A stretch of DNA of 64,000 nt, taken from contig NZ_FUID01000052.1 in assembly GCF_900163635.1 (NCBI RefSeq), forward strand, positions 149,048 to 213,047, written 5' to 3'. Shown here piece by piece: positions 41,365-50,381 of the stretch (position 1 is its first letter; each line of letters starts with the position of its first letter). Below the pieces are notes generated by a model, which worked only from the letters and a program-made list of their open reading frames with translations, did no database searches and had not been told where the DNA came from. Source of the stretch: Leucobacter sp. 7(1). Lineage in GTDB: Bacteria > Actinomycetota > Actinomycetes > Actinomycetales > Microbacteriaceae. The position numbers were made by a program, and so were the translations under genes.

Positions 41365-42261
41365 ATGCCCTCGACCACCCCTCCCCGCTTCCTGATGTAT
41401 CTCGCTGAGGTCATCGCCGCACGCGCCCTTGGCCCCCGCTTCATCCGGATCACCTTTGGTGGAGCCGGTTTGCGTGACTTCGTGTGCTCGGGTATTGCCC
41501 CCAAGATCAAAGTATGGCTTCCGCATACCGAGCTCACGCGCCCCGTGACCGCGGCACTCGATGAGATCCGCGCAAACTCAGTGATGCGCACCTACACCGT
41601 GCGCGAGCACCGTCCCGAGTGCTCCGAAGTCGACATCGACTTTGTGATCCACGCCGACGGGCCAGCGGGTCGCTGGGCAGCGACGGCTACTCCCGGGCAA
41701 CTCCTCCTGCTCAGCAACGCAGCCGGATCCGCCGCCGCTTCCGCGGAACGCATGCTCTTCATCGGCGACCCATCATCCCTGCCGGCGATTATGACCGCGC
41801 TCCGCGCATTGCCCCGGCAGGCCACGGTTCGTGTGTTGTTGCGCGTGGACGATGCACACGAGCGGTGTGAGTTGGAGGATCCAGCGTCGGGGTTGACCGA
41901 GTGGATCACCACGGGCACGGACCCAGCCGCACTCACCGCAGCTGTGCGCACCGAAGTCTCACGTTTCGCACCGCACTACGTATGGGCCGCCGGCGAGGCC
42001 GGAACGCTGAAGTCACTACGCCGATACCTGCGCGGGGAGGCCGGATTTACGGCAGCGAGCTCACAGATCGTCGGCTACTGGCGGCGAGACACCCCCGCGG
42101 ATATCTATGATTCCGAGATCATCGCACGCGCTCAGACGCTCGCCCAGTCGGGCAGGACCCTCAGCCGCCAAGAGATAGACGAGCTCAGCCTCGGCGAACC
42201 CGACCCAGCGTCCGCAGCAGATCCGACACCACTCTCCACCACGACCCAGTCTCATCCTTGA
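41365..42261 (+). CDS. Siderophore-interacting protein (second)
   Basis: Ferric-siderophore reductase of 298 residues. The FAD domain has IRITFGGAGLRDFVCSGIAP, MRTYTVREHRPECSEVDIDF and VIHADGPAGRWAATATPGQ. The NAD(P)H domain has MLFIGDPSSLPAIMTALRAL and YVWAAGEAGTLKSLRRYLRG, then SQIVGYWRRDTPADIYDSEI. It is only moderately similar to the SIP at 19249. A near-perfect iron box precedes it and an AraC gene follows at 4 bp. No transporter is attached, so it probably serves siderophores imported by another system. Confidence 0.93.
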   Translation: MPSTTPPRFLMYLAEVIAARALGPRFIRITFGGAGLRDFVCSGIAPKIKVWLPHTELTRPVTAALDEIRANSVMRTYTVREHRPECSEVDIDFVIHADGPAGRWAATATPGQLLLLSNAAGSAAASAERMLFIGDPSSLPAIMTALRALPRQATVRVLLRVDDAHERCELEDPASGLTEWITTGTDPAALTAAVRTEVSRFAPHYVWAAGEAGTLKSLRRYLRGEAGFTAASSQIVGYWRRDTPADIYDSEIIARAQTLAQSGRTLSRQEIDELSLGEPDPASAADPTPLSTTTQSHP

Positions 42262-42265
42262 AAGC

Positions 42266-43162
42266 TTGATTGCCACAGTGTTTACACTCTCCGACGCCGA
42301 GGTACTCCCCGGCCACTCCGCGCTTATGGCCGCGGAACACATCGCACTGCATCGCGAGATGTGTGCGCACACCCACGATTTTGCCGAGCTCGCACTCATC
42401 ACTCACGGCACGGGCGAACACTTTACGGAAACCGGCGTGCACCCGTTGCGCCCCCGTACGCTAGTGCTGCTCGGCCCGGACAGCTGGCACTCCTACGGCA
42501 CCTCACCCGATCTACACTTCACGAATCTCTATCTCACGACCGAGCTCCTAGGCATGGCCGCGGCCCACCCGATGCTCGCCACGACGATGCAGCCGGTCTT
42601 GGGAGCGCTCGCGACGCGTGGTTCCGCACTGGCCCGAGAACTCACCGCACCCCAGGCAACCGCACTGCAGCATACGCTCACCCGTATCGCCGAGCGCCCG
42701 CAACCCACACTCCTCGGGCAACTGTCAGAGTTCATTGCCCTCATGGATCAGTTGATTCGGTTCTGGGGCACCGCAGCCACGATCGCCACTGCACCGATCG
42801 CGCACGAACACGCTGAACTCGGGGGCGACATGCTCCGCTACAGCACTCGCGTCAGCCACGCGGTGTCGCTGCTCCACGATCAGCTCGACCAGCCGTGGAC
42901 GCTCGCGCGACTCTCGTCGGCACTCAATACCTCAGCGTCTCAGCTCACACGCGCCTTTCGCGCGGACCTCCAGCTCGGCCCCATGAGCTACCTGCAGCGG
43001 CTGCGAGCAGAGCGCATGGCCTACCTCCTGCGTACCACACAGCTCACGGTCAGCGCGGCCGGCCGGGCCGTCGGGTGGCACGACCCGGGGTATGCGAGTC
43101 GCCGTTTCTCCGCGCACTGGGGCACTTCGCCTGTCAGCTACCGGCAGCGTGTACATGTGTAG
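42266..43162 (+). CDS. AraC-family transcriptional regulator
   Basis: Protein of about 298 residues. The cupin-type N-terminal sensor has CAHTHDFAELALITHGTGEH and LRPRTLVLLGPDSWHSYGTS. The C-terminal AraC domain has WTLARLSSALNTSASQLTRA and SAAGRAVGWHDPGYASRRFS, ending WGTSPVSYRQRVHV. The start is uncertain: TTG at 42266 gives this length and GTG at 42278 is equally possible; neither has a good ribosome site. Being 4 bp after the SIP gene it shares the iron-controlled transcript and may sense a siderophore, in parallel to the AraC gene at 17298. Confidence 0.87.
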   Translation: MIATVFTLSDAEVLPGHSALMAAEHIALHREMCAHTHDFAELALITHGTGEHFTETGVHPLRPRTLVLLGPDSWHSYGTSPDLHFTNLYLTTELLGMAAAHPMLATTMQPVLGALATRGSALARELTAPQATALQHTLTRIAERPQPTLLGQLSEFIALMDQLIRFWGTAATIATAPIAHEHAELGGDMLRYSTRVSHAVSLLHDQLDQPWTLARLSSALNTSASQLTRAFRADLQLGPMSYLQRLRAERMAYLLRTTQLTVSAAGRAVGWHDPGYASRRFSAHWGTSPVSYRQRVHV

Positions 43163-44105
43163 CGCGCTGGGCAGCGAAACCTCGCTGGGCCTCCCGGTCG
43201 AAATCGATGCGAGCGTGCTGCGCGTGTTCCTCACGGTCTACCGTGCCGGATCGATCGCCGCCGCGGCCAATGAGCTCGGCCTGCCCCGTGCAACGATCTC
43301 GGAACGGCTCGCATGGCTTGAGCGACAGCTGGGGACCAGGCTCCTGAATCGCCACATAGCGGGAGTGCACGCGACCTCCCGCGGCACCGATCTGGCACGC
43401 CGGGCAGCCGACCTTCTCGAGGCTCCGGGGCTGGGCCCCAAGGACCTTACGTCGGAGCTGGCAGCGTGCCCCCTCACAATCGGCGGACCTGCGGCCTTCC
43501 TGTCCGAGGTCCTTCTCCCCGGATTATGTGCGCGCTCCTGCAAGAACCTTGGCGTCGTCGTGAAAGCTGGCCCCGAGTCCGAGCTGATCGCAGCACTCAG
43601 GCGCGGGGACCTTGACGCGCTCGTCGCGACGGTGCCCGTGCGCGGACAGGGGCTGCGCTCGGAGGCGTTCTACGCAGAAGAGTTCGTGCTTGTCGGCAGG
43701 CCGCATTGGCTGGATCGTGCCGCGCAGGATATTGAGCGCATCCCCGTGCTCGCCTACGGCCCCGAGCTCCCCGTGCTCCGTCAGTACTGGCGGAGCATCT
43801 TCGCAGGCTCACCCACTCGTGTAACTCCCCGAGCTACCGTGCCGGATCTGCGGGCGCTGCTTCGGCTCACGATCGATGGTGCCGGCATGAGCGTGCTTCC
43901 CAGATATCTCGTTCACGAGCATCTGGAATCCGGCAAGCTCGTCATGCTCCAGGTGCCTGCCGAGGCCCACGCCCGTACGCTGCACCTTGTGGTGCGCACG
44001 CCTGGGGGTGACCGGGCCGCAGCTGCGGCGAGCGGGCGGAGCGGCCCTGATGCAGCCGCGGCCGTGCGCAGCGCGGTGCCCGCTAAGCACAGTTTCCTTC
44101 GGTGA
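43155..44105 (+). CDS. LysR-family transcriptional regulator
   Basis: Regulator of 316 residues. The HTH is VLRVFLTVYRAGSIAAAANE, LGLPRATISERLAWLERQLG, TRLLNRHIAGVHATSRG. The effector domain follows (LTIGGPAAFLSEVLLPGLCA, AALRRGDLDALVATVPVRGQ, LTIDGAGMSVLPRYLVHEHL). An Ala-rich tail ends the protein. The ATG overlaps the last codons of the AraC gene by 8 bp, so they are probably co-transcribed. An in-frame start at 43092 would overlap more. The stop abuts that of the convergent lipoprotein gene. The regulated genes are unknown. Confidence 0.87.
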   Translation: MCSALGSETSLGLPVEIDASVLRVFLTVYRAGSIAAAANELGLPRATISERLAWLERQLGTRLLNRHIAGVHATSRGTDLARRAADLLEAPGLGPKDLTSELAACPLTIGGPAAFLSEVLLPGLCARSCKNLGVVVKAGPESELIAALRRGDLDALVATVPVRGQGLRSEAFYAEEFVLVGRPHWLDRAAQDIERIPVLAYGPELPVLRQYWRSIFAGSPTRVTPRATVPDLRALLRLTIDGAGMSVLPRYLVHEHLESGKLVMLQVPAEAHARTLHLVVRTPGGDRAAAAASGRSGPDAAAAVRSAVPAKHSFLR

Positions 44106-44759
44106 TCAACTCTCGCCCGCTGCCCCCGCCAGTGGCAGCCAGTTCCATTCCCGGCCGTCACCGCAGGACAGAATGACAGGCTCGACGCCCGCCTCGCCGC
44201 TCGAGTATTCCACTCCCGCGCGCCACGTCACGGGTTCAAAACCCGCGAGGTCGGGGGAGCTTTTGGGGTACCTAGCCGTAAATGCGCCCGGCGTGAGTTC
44301 TGCAGCCGTGTCCTGGGAGAACGCGATCCCCGCCGCAACAGTTCCGGTGATCCCGAGCGCACCGTCCACGTACTCGGTGTACAGCATGACCTGATTGGGG
44401 TTGGTCTCACCCAGGTCCAGTCTGAAGTTGAGATCAGAGGTGGGAGTCAGGAGCGCCGGATCCAAGAGGTCACCCGTGAAGGTCACCTCGTACGCCCCTG
44501 CGGTCTCGCGCACTTCCGCGGTATCGAGCGTGCCGAAGGCGCCGGTGCTCGTCCCATTGCCAGGGACCCCCGCGTCGTCGTTCGAGAAATCGCAACGCGC
44601 CAGCCCAGGCTCGACCTCGACGCCTGCCTCCTGCGCGATTCGCTCCTCAGGGCTCGGGCCATCCGACTGGGGTGCGGGAAGCGAGAGCGGACTGCACGCC
44701 GCGAGCGGGAGGAGGGCGAACGTCAGGACAAGTGCGGTGGCATGACGGGGGCGAAGCAT
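44106..44759 (-). CDS. Lipoprotein of unknown function
   Basis: Predicted lipoprotein of 217 residues with signal ALVLTFALLPLAAC (lipobox PLAAC). The mature part has no family I recognise; it contains ITGTVAAGIAFSQDTAAELT and VEPVILSCGDGREWNWLPLA, with two Cys (ARCDFS and LSCGDG) that could pair. The ATG at 44759 has no strong ribosome site. Immediately upstream lies an 18-bp tandem repeat. It may be an extracytoplasmic binding or envelope protein; nothing in the context fixes its role. Confidence 0.72.
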   Translation of the reverse strand: MLRPRHATALVLTFALLPLAACSPLSLPAPQSDGPSPEERIAQEAGVEVEPGLARCDFSNDDAGVPGNGTSTGAFGTLDTAEVRETAGAYEVTFTGDLLDPALLTPTSDLNFRLDLGETNPNQVMLYTEYVDGALGITGTVAAGIAFSQDTAAELTPGAFTARYPKSSPDLAGFEPVTWRAGVEYSSGEAGVEPVILSCGDGREWNWLPLAGAAGES

Positions 44760-44777
44760 GCATCCATTACATCGCAT

Positions 44778-44831
44778 CCGGGCACAGCACATACGCCGGG
44801 CACAGCACAGACGCCGGGCACAGCACAGACG
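44778..44831. repeat. Three tandem 18-bp repeats
   Basis: Units CCGGGCACAGCACA(T/G)ACG at 44778, 44796 and 44814, with a degenerate fourth unit after 44831. They lie in the promoter region of the lipoprotein gene, between it and the purine permease stop. Confidence 0.85.
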
Positions 44832-44893
44832 CGGGGCACGGCATACTGCCGCACCCCGCGCCGGAACACTGCGATGTATCAGCGCTTCAGTGA

Positions 44894-46357
44894 TCAGTGC
44901 GCAGGCTGATCCAGCCGCACTTCGTTGCCTTCGCGATCCACGATCTTCCCGTCGATCACGGAGTCGCCGTCCTCGAACGCTTCCAGATACGCGACGGGGA
45001 TACTCCGTGTGGGCGCTGCGGCGAGCGCGGACGCATCCTTGCCGGCCCGGCTTCCGAGGTGGTTGAACAGGAGGTTCAGGAGAATTGCGGCGACAGCCGC
45101 CGAACTGATCCCGGAGTGGAAGATCGTGTTGAACCAGTCGGGCATCTGATCGTAGATTGTGGGCGCTGCGATCGGTAGCATCGCAATCCCGAGCGAGGCC
45201 GCCACAATGATGAGGTTCATGTTGCCGCGATACTCCACTTTGGCGAGGGTCCGGATCCCGCTCGCCGCGACGCTCCCGAAGAGGACAATACCTGCACCAC
45301 CGAGCACCGGTGTGGGAATTGCGGCAACCACACGCCCCAGTACCGGGAGCAGCCCGAGCACCACGAGCACCGCACCGCCGGCCGTGACCACAAAGCGGCT
45401 CTTGACGCCGGTGATCGCCACCAGGCCCACGTTCTGCGCAAATGCGGACTGCGTGAACGACCCGAACACCGGGGACACCGCACTCGAGAGCATGTCGGCA
45501 CGCAAGCCCGCCGCGATCCGCTTGGAGTCCACCTTTGTACCGATGATGTCGCCGACCGCAATGATGTCCGCGGTGGTCTCCGTGAGCGTGACGAGGATCA
45601 CGATCAGCATCGAGATGATTGCGGCGATCTCAAAGGTCGGCATCCCAAACGCAAACGGGGTCGGGATCGCGAAGATCGGGCCATCCAGCACACCGCCGAA
45701 GTCCACCATTCCCATGAACGCCGCGATGACCGTGCCGATCACCATCGCGAGCAGGATGGCGAGCCGCGAGATCGCCCCGATCGGCATCTTGCTCAGGACA
45801 AGCACGACCACGAGCGTGATTGCCGCCAGCAAGAGGTTCTGTTGCGACCCAAAGTCGGGCGCATCGCTGGCCCCGCCCATTGCCCAGCCGGCCGCAACCG
45901 GCAGCAGTGTCAGACCAATTGTGGTGATCACCACTCCCGTAACAACGGGCGGGAAGAACCGGATGATCTTCGCGAATACGGGCGCCACGAGGAGCCCGAT
46001 CACCGATGCGGCGATCACGGAGCCGAGCACGGCGGGAAGCCCGCCGCCGCTCGTGACGATGGCCCCCATCGTGGCCACGCCAGCGAACGATACGCCCTGC
46101 ACAAGCGGCAGCTGTGAACCGAAGAACGGGACCCCCAGGGTTTGCAGGATCGTCGCGAGGCCGCCCATAAACAGGCAGGCTGTGATGAGTACGCCGATCT
46201 CGGCCCCGCTGAGGCCCGCCATCGACCCGATTATGAGCGGCGGGGCGATGATGCCGCCATACATTGTGAGCACGTGCTGCAGCCCGTAGGCGAGCGTGGC
46301 TCCGAACGGGAGTCTTTCGTCTTCTGGCCGGTCGACGGCCACGGTGTTCTGGTTCAT
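44894..46357 (-). CDS. NCS2-family purine (xanthine/urate-type) permease
   Basis: Nucleobase:cation symporter-2 of 487 residues with about 14 helices: LAYGLQHVLTMYGGIIAPPL, QLPLVQGVSFAGVATMGAIV, FFPPVVTGVVITTIGLTLLP, TETTADIIAVGDIIGTKVDS (the substrate-site Glu) and FGSFTQSAFAQNVGLVAITG (the signature Gln-Asn region). The pattern fits xanthine/urate transporters (PucJ, XanQ, UapA). AGAGG lies 6 nt before the ATG. It is 63 bp downstream of the 8-oxoguanine deaminase gene on the same strand, so it probably imports oxidised or normal purines for that pathway. Confidence 0.92.
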   Translation of the reverse strand: MNQNTVAVDRPEDERLPFGATLAYGLQHVLTMYGGIIAPPLIIGSMAGLSGAEIGVLITACLFMGGLATILQTLGVPFFGSQLPLVQGVSFAGVATMGAIVTSGGGLPAVLGSVIAASVIGLLVAPVFAKIIRFFPPVVTGVVITTIGLTLLPVAAGWAMGGASDAPDFGSQQNLLLAAITLVVVLVLSKMPIGAISRLAILLAMVIGTVIAAFMGMVDFGGVLDGPIFAIPTPFAFGMPTFEIAAIISMLIVILVTLTETTADIIAVGDIIGTKVDSKRIAAGLRADMLSSAVSPVFGSFTQSAFAQNVGLVAITGVKSRFVVTAGGAVLVVLGLLPVLGRVVAAIPTPVLGGAGIVLFGSVAASGIRTLAKVEYRGNMNLIIVAASLGIAMLPIAAPTIYDQMPDWFNTIFHSGISSAAVAAILLNLLFNHLGSRAGKDASALAAAPTRSIPVAYLEAFEDGDSVIDGKIVDREGNEVRLDQPAH

Positions 46358-46420
46358 ATCGACCTCTTTGTCGTGTTGGGGTTGGGGTTGGGGTTGGTGC
46401 AGAAGGGACTCGGGGCGCGG

Positions 46421-47791
46421 CTATGCGCGATGGCGGGAGAGCAGGCCGCGGGCGGCCTCGCTGTGGTGGGCAATGAGCTGGGCAACGTCAAGCCCCTCGA
46501 TCTGGCCGTCGGCGACTCGCCACGTGCCGCCCACCATCACCCTGTCGGCACGCTCTGCACCGCACAGCAGTAGCGCGGCGATGGGATCGTGGCTGCCGGA
46601 GAAGCGCAGCTCATCGAGGGTGAACATTGCGAGGTCGGCCTGCATCCCCGGGGCAAGTGTGCCCAGGTCTGAGCGCCCCAGCGCCTTGGCTGATCCGGCG
46701 GTCGCCCAGCCGAGTGCACGCTCCGGGGTGACCGCCGCGGCACCGTACCGCAGCCGCTGCAGGTACAGGGCCTGGCGCACCTCCTGGATCATGTTTGATC
46801 CGTCATTGGAGGCTGATCCGTCAACGCCGAGTCCGACGGGCGCGCCTGCCTGTTCGAGCTCCAGGGTGCGTGCGATACCCGAGGCGAGACGCATGTTCGA
46901 GGTGGCGCAGTGGGACACGCTGGTTCCGGCCGCGCCGAGCCTCGCGATCTCCGCGTCGTCGAAGTGGATCCCGTGCGCGAGCCAGGTGCGATCGGAGAGC
47001 CAGCCGACGCTCTCGAGGTAGTCGACTGTGCGCAGCCCGAACGCTTCGCGGCAGAAGTCCTCTTCATCGAGCGTTTCGGCGAGGTGGGTGTGGAGGCGCA
47101 CGTCGAGGCGTTCGGCCAGGGCCGCAGTGTCGCGCATCACCCCGGTGGTCACCGAGAACGGCGAGCACGGAGCAAGCCCGATCTGGACAAAAGCTCCCTC
47201 ACCACGCTCATGGTAGGCCCCGACAAGTCGTTCGCTGTCCGCCAGGATCACGTCCGCCTCCTGCACGGTGCTCTGCGGGGGCAGGCCGCCGTCATTCTCG
47301 CCGAGTGACATCGAGCCTCGGGTGAGCGTGGCGCGCATCCCAAGCTGACGCACGGCCCCCACCTGCACGTCGATGCCGTCCTCGAGCCCGTTCGGGAAGA
47401 GATAGTGGTGGTCGGCCGCGGTGGTGCAGCCCGACAGCAGCAGCTCGGCGAGTGCCGCGGTCGTGGCGAGTTCCAGATCTCGCGGCGTGAGCCCCGCCCA
47501 CACGCCGTAGAGCCCCTTCAGCCACGGGAACAGCTCCGCGCTGACGACGGGGGTCCAGGCGCGGGTGAGAGTTTGGTAGAAGTGGTGGTGCGTGTTGATC
47601 AGGCCGGGGATCAGGACGTGGCGGCTCGCGTCGAACACCTGGTCGACCGGGGTCGCGGGCGCTCCCCCGGCGGGCACGAGTTCGCTGACCCGGGATCCCT
47701 CGATGACGATCCCGCCGGCGGCGTCGGCGTCCGTCCCGGTGAAGATCCCGAGCGGGTTCTTGATCCAGAGGCGCGCGGTTGACTGTGGCAT
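46421..47791 (-). CDS. 8-oxoguanine deaminase (amidohydrolase)
   Basis: Zinc-dependent deaminase of 456 residues, converting 8-oxoguanine to urate plus ammonia. Metal-site motifs are NTHHHFYQTLTRAW (HxH), HTHLAETLDEEDFC, LAHGIHFDDAEIARLG and LGVDGSASNDGSNM. ELFPWLKGLYGVWAGLTPRD and LSGCTTAADHHYLFPNGLED are characteristic of 8-oxoguanine deaminases in the hydroxyatrazine-hydrolase-like (AtzB/TrzN) group. GGAG lies 7 nt before the ATG at 47791; upstream codons are not conserved. Urate made here could feed a urate-degradation route outside the window. Confidence 0.9.
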   Translation of the reverse strand: MPQSTARLWIKNPLGIFTGTDADAAGGIVIEGSRVSELVPAGGAPATPVDQVFDASRHVLIPGLINTHHHFYQTLTRAWTPVVSAELFPWLKGLYGVWAGLTPRDLELATTAALAELLLSGCTTAADHHYLFPNGLEDGIDVQVGAVRQLGMRATLTRGSMSLGENDGGLPPQSTVQEADVILADSERLVGAYHERGEGAFVQIGLAPCSPFSVTTGVMRDTAALAERLDVRLHTHLAETLDEEDFCREAFGLRTVDYLESVGWLSDRTWLAHGIHFDDAEIARLGAAGTSVSHCATSNMRLASGIARTLELEQAGAPVGLGVDGSASNDGSNMIQEVRQALYLQRLRYGAAAVTPERALGWATAGSAKALGRSDLGTLAPGMQADLAMFTLDELRFSGSHDPIAALLLCGAERADRVMVGGTWRVADGQIEGLDVAQLIAHHSEAARGLLSRHRA

Positions 47792-47872
47792 GTGCTGACT
47801 CCATCCATACGGTGGAACCGACTGCCGGCTCCACGTGGGTGCCAGCTCAGTGTTTCCCTGTCTGCTGATCCA

Positions 47873-47894
47873 GGTACTCCGTCTTTGGAGTACC
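47873..47894. promoter_or_regulatory. Inverted repeat upstream of the 8-oxoguanine deaminase gene
   Basis: Perfect arms GGTACTCC / GGAGTACC around GTCTTT, 82 bp before the ATG. It may be an operator for the purine operon; no regulator gene is adjacent. Confidence 0.45.
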
Positions 47895-48010
47895 CCAGAT
47901 GTACCACGCACTCGAATGACAAGTCAACGATTTCTCTCGGATCCCGGACCTACAATTTCGCATGTCGGAATAGCGCCCGCATTTCGGTCGCGTTTCGGCC
48001 CCCAAACACA

Positions 48011-48047
48011 CGGCAGCCAGGCCCACGAAACGTGGGCCTGGCTGCCG
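48011..48047 (-). terminator. Strong terminator after the SDR gene
   Basis: Perfect 17-bp stem (CGGCAGCCAGGCCCACG and its complement) with an AAA loop, starting 15 bp past the SDR stop. It also insulates the purine operon from read-through. Confidence 0.85.
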
Positions 48048-48062
48048 GAGATATGCGGGTGG

Positions 48063-48899
48063 CTAGCGGTTGAGGTACGCCATGCCGGCCGCGGTGAGAT
48101 CATCAGTAAAGCTGCCGAGGTTCGTGCTCGTGACGCCGCCATCCACAGGGAGCACCACACCGTTCACAAACTCGGAGAGATCACTCGCCAGGAACACCGC
48201 CGCCTTGGCAATATCCTCCGGCGTACCCACGCGACCACTGGGCTGTGTGGGGCCGAGCTTCTCGGAGAGATACGCCACGAACTCGGCGGCGTTTTCCTCG
48301 GGGATCCCGAATCCGCGGGACATGATCGGGGTCATGATGATTCCCGGAGCGATCGCGTTTGAGCGAATGCCAAACGGGGCAAGCTCGGGCGTGGCTTGCT
48401 TCACGACGCCAACAACGCCGTGCTTTGCCACGGTATAGGCGGCGGCAGACCAGCCGCCCTGGAACGCCGCAGCGGACGCCGTGGAAATAATCGATCCACC
48501 CGTACCCTGCTCGCGGAACTGGCGCGCGGCATACTTGTGGCCAAACATCACGGAGCTCGCGAGGAGCGAAAGCGTCTGCTCGAAGCCCTCCTGCCCCAGC
48601 TCCATGATCGGCGCCTGATCCCCCTGGGCGCCAGCGTTGTTAAACATGATGTCGAGCTTGCCGAAGCGCTCGACGGTCGCGGCAACGACTGCCTCAATCG
48701 CGGCCTCCTGCATCACGTTCGTGTGTGTGTACGCGACACGATCCCCGAGCCGGCCGACAATCTCGGCACCGGCGTCGTCTTGAATATCAGCGATCATCAC
48801 CTGCGCACCCTCTTCGAGGAAACGCTCGACGGTCGCCAGGCCGATCCCGCTCGTACCCCCGGTCACAATTGCAACCTTGTCAGCCAAAAGTTGAGTCAT
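48063..48899 (-). CDS. SDR family oxidoreductase
   Basis: Classical short-chain dehydrogenase of 278 residues. It has TGGTSGIGLATVERFLEEGA (cofactor site; Asp in IADIQDD suggests NAD preference), NNAGAQGD, catalytic Ser in ISTASAAAF, YTVAKHG (Tyr/Lys) and AIAPGIIMTPIMSRGF. GGGAG lies 5 nt before the ATG at 48899. The substrate is unknown; the layout resembles cyclohexanol/secondary-alcohol dehydrogenases. It is divergent from the deacetylase cassette across a 373-bp spacer. Confidence 0.9.
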   Translation of the reverse strand: MTQLLADKVAIVTGGTSGIGLATVERFLEEGAQVMIADIQDDAGAEIVGRLGDRVAYTHTNVMQEAAIEAVVAATVERFGKLDIMFNNAGAQGDQAPIMELGQEGFEQTLSLLASSVMFGHKYAARQFREQGTGGSIISTASAAAFQGGWSAAAYTVAKHGVVGVVKQATPELAPFGIRSNAIAPGIIMTPIMSRGFGIPEENAAEFVAYLSEKLGPTQPSGRVGTPEDIAKAAVFLASDLSEFVNGVVLPVDGGVTSTNLGSFTDDLTAAGMAYLNR

Positions 48900-49272
48900 G
48901 GTGTTCTCCCTATGGGCCCCACGCTGCTTGGTCTGCGCCCCGGGCCCCCTCTGGACCAGACCAATTCGCCCAGGGGAAACCCCGAACGCACGCCCCCAGA
49001 GTCGAGCCACAAAGACAGGGAATCCGACACGTTTCATGCGCGGACTCAACCCGAACTATCCGGGCCACCCAGATGCGTTAGCTTAATCATAGCCTATTCA
49101 AAAACACCTGACCAGAGTGCATTTTCACACAATCACCTACTACCGCAACCGAGGCGACACCCCGAGCCCTCCCACGGGCTGCTCGGGTCAAAAAATTCTC
49201 GCCGCGCTCTTGATCTAAATTAAATTTAGTGTAGCTTGGCTGCAGATCGTCCGTCGCTGTGGAGGGAACGCT
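48900..49272. other. 373-bp divergent promoter region
   Basis: No gene is seen. The stretch is locally AT-rich, unlike its surroundings, and holds a Ser/Pro-free hairpin (CCCGAG..CTCGGG, 49161-49187) and the palindrome at 49215-49229 just before the deacetylase gene. Confidence 0.6.
49215..49229. promoter_or_regulatory. AT-rich palindromic operator of the deacetylase cassette
   Basis: Perfect CTAAATT-A-AATTTAG. It sits between a TTGATC element (49210-49215) and TAGCTT (49232-49237, 16-bp spacer), as expected for a repressor site on a promoter. The TetR gene at 52887 is the candidate regulator. Confidence 0.5.
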
Positions 49273-50379
49273 ATGACCGAAAAGCTCACTGTCTTCTGGG
49301 ATGAGCGCGTGCTGCTGAACGACACGGGCACCGCGTTCGGAGAGGTTCCGGCATCGCCCCTGCTCGACGTCACTGAAGCGCACGTGGAAAACGCGGACCG
49401 AGTGCGCAACATGCGGGCTGTACTACGCAACGGCCCGCTCGCGGACCGCATCGAGTGGCGCGATGGCCGTCTCGCCTCTCACGACGAGCTGCGCACCGTA
49501 CATCCCGAGGAGTACATCCGGGAGGTTGCAGACTTCATCACGCGCGGCGGCGGGTACATCGAGTCCAACACGGTGCTCTCGGAGGAGGCCTGGCCGGCCC
49601 TCCTCGCGGCAGCTGGCACCTCACTCGCCGCAGTCGACGCGGTGCTCACCGGCGACACGTCCCTCGCCTACGCGCTCGTTCGGCCGCCCGGGCATCACGC
49701 CCAACCCCAGCAAGCCGAAGGCTACGGCGTGTTCAATCACGCGGCGCTCATGGCGGAACGTGCCCGCGCGGCGGGCCTCAAGCGCATCGCCATCATCGAC
49801 TGGGATACGCACCACGGCAATGGCACGCAAGAGTGTTTCTACACCCGTTCGGATGTCCTGTACGCCTCGCTCCACATGCGGCACGGCACGTGGAGCGCGA
49901 CCCACCCACAGACCGGATCCCCCGCGGAAATCGGAGTTGACGGCGGTATGGGGTTCAACATCAATATGGAGTTGTCGCTGGGGGCCGGGGACGCAGCCTA
50001 CCGCGCGGCGATCGATCAGGTCATCGCCCCGGTGCTTCGTCAGTATCATCCCGAGCTCATCATCTGCTCGTCCGGACAGGACGCGAGCGCGGTCGACCCG
50101 AACGGGCGGCAAGCGCTCACGATGGACGGGTTCCACGCGATCGGATCGCGAATGCGGGAGCTCGCCGACGAGCTCACCGATGGACGCCTCGTCCTCGTCC
50201 AAGAGGGCGGCTACCACCTCTCCTACGCCGCGTACTGTCTCCACGCCACCTGCGAGGGGCTGCTCGGCCTCGCCCCCGAACTCGACGATCCCGTCGGGTA
50301 TCTCCCCGATGATCCGCGCCACGGCGACGCAGACATCCGTCTTGCACAGAGCTATCTCGCTCGATTCTGGAGGTTCTAA
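49273..50379 (+). CDS. Class II HDAC-family deacetylase (acetylpolyamine amidohydrolase-like)
   Basis: Zinc deacetylase of 368 residues. The active-site blocks are VRPPGHHAQPQQAEGYGVFN (tandem His), IIDWDTHHGNGTQECF (Asp and His zinc ligands), SSGQDASAVDPNGRQALTMD (third zinc Asp; Gln replaces the usual Phe of GFDA) and EGGYHLSY (catalytic Tyr). Bacterial members remove acetyl groups from polyamines or other acyl-amines rather than histones. GGAGGG precedes the ATG. The M24 gene starts 2 bp after the stop, so the two are co-translated. Confidence 0.9.
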   Translation: MTEKLTVFWDERVLLNDTGTAFGEVPASPLLDVTEAHVENADRVRNMRAVLRNGPLADRIEWRDGRLASHDELRTVHPEEYIREVADFITRGGGYIESNTVLSEEAWPALLAAAGTSLAAVDAVLTGDTSLAYALVRPPGHHAQPQQAEGYGVFNHAALMAERARAAGLKRIAIIDWDTHHGNGTQECFYTRSDVLYASLHMRHGTWSATHPQTGSPAEIGVDGGMGFNINMELSLGAGDAAYRAAIDQVIAPVLRQYHPELIICSSGQDASAVDPNGRQALTMDGFHAIGSRMRELADELTDGRLVLVQEGGYHLSYAAYCLHATCEGLLGLAPELDDPVGYLPDDPRHGDADIRLAQSYLARFWRF

Positions 50380-50381
50380 CA

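Noticed and set aside
44231..44246. GGTTCAAAACC, tRNA T-loop-like string
   Set aside because: No acceptor, D or anticodon stems can be built around it; it lies inside the lipoprotein gene.
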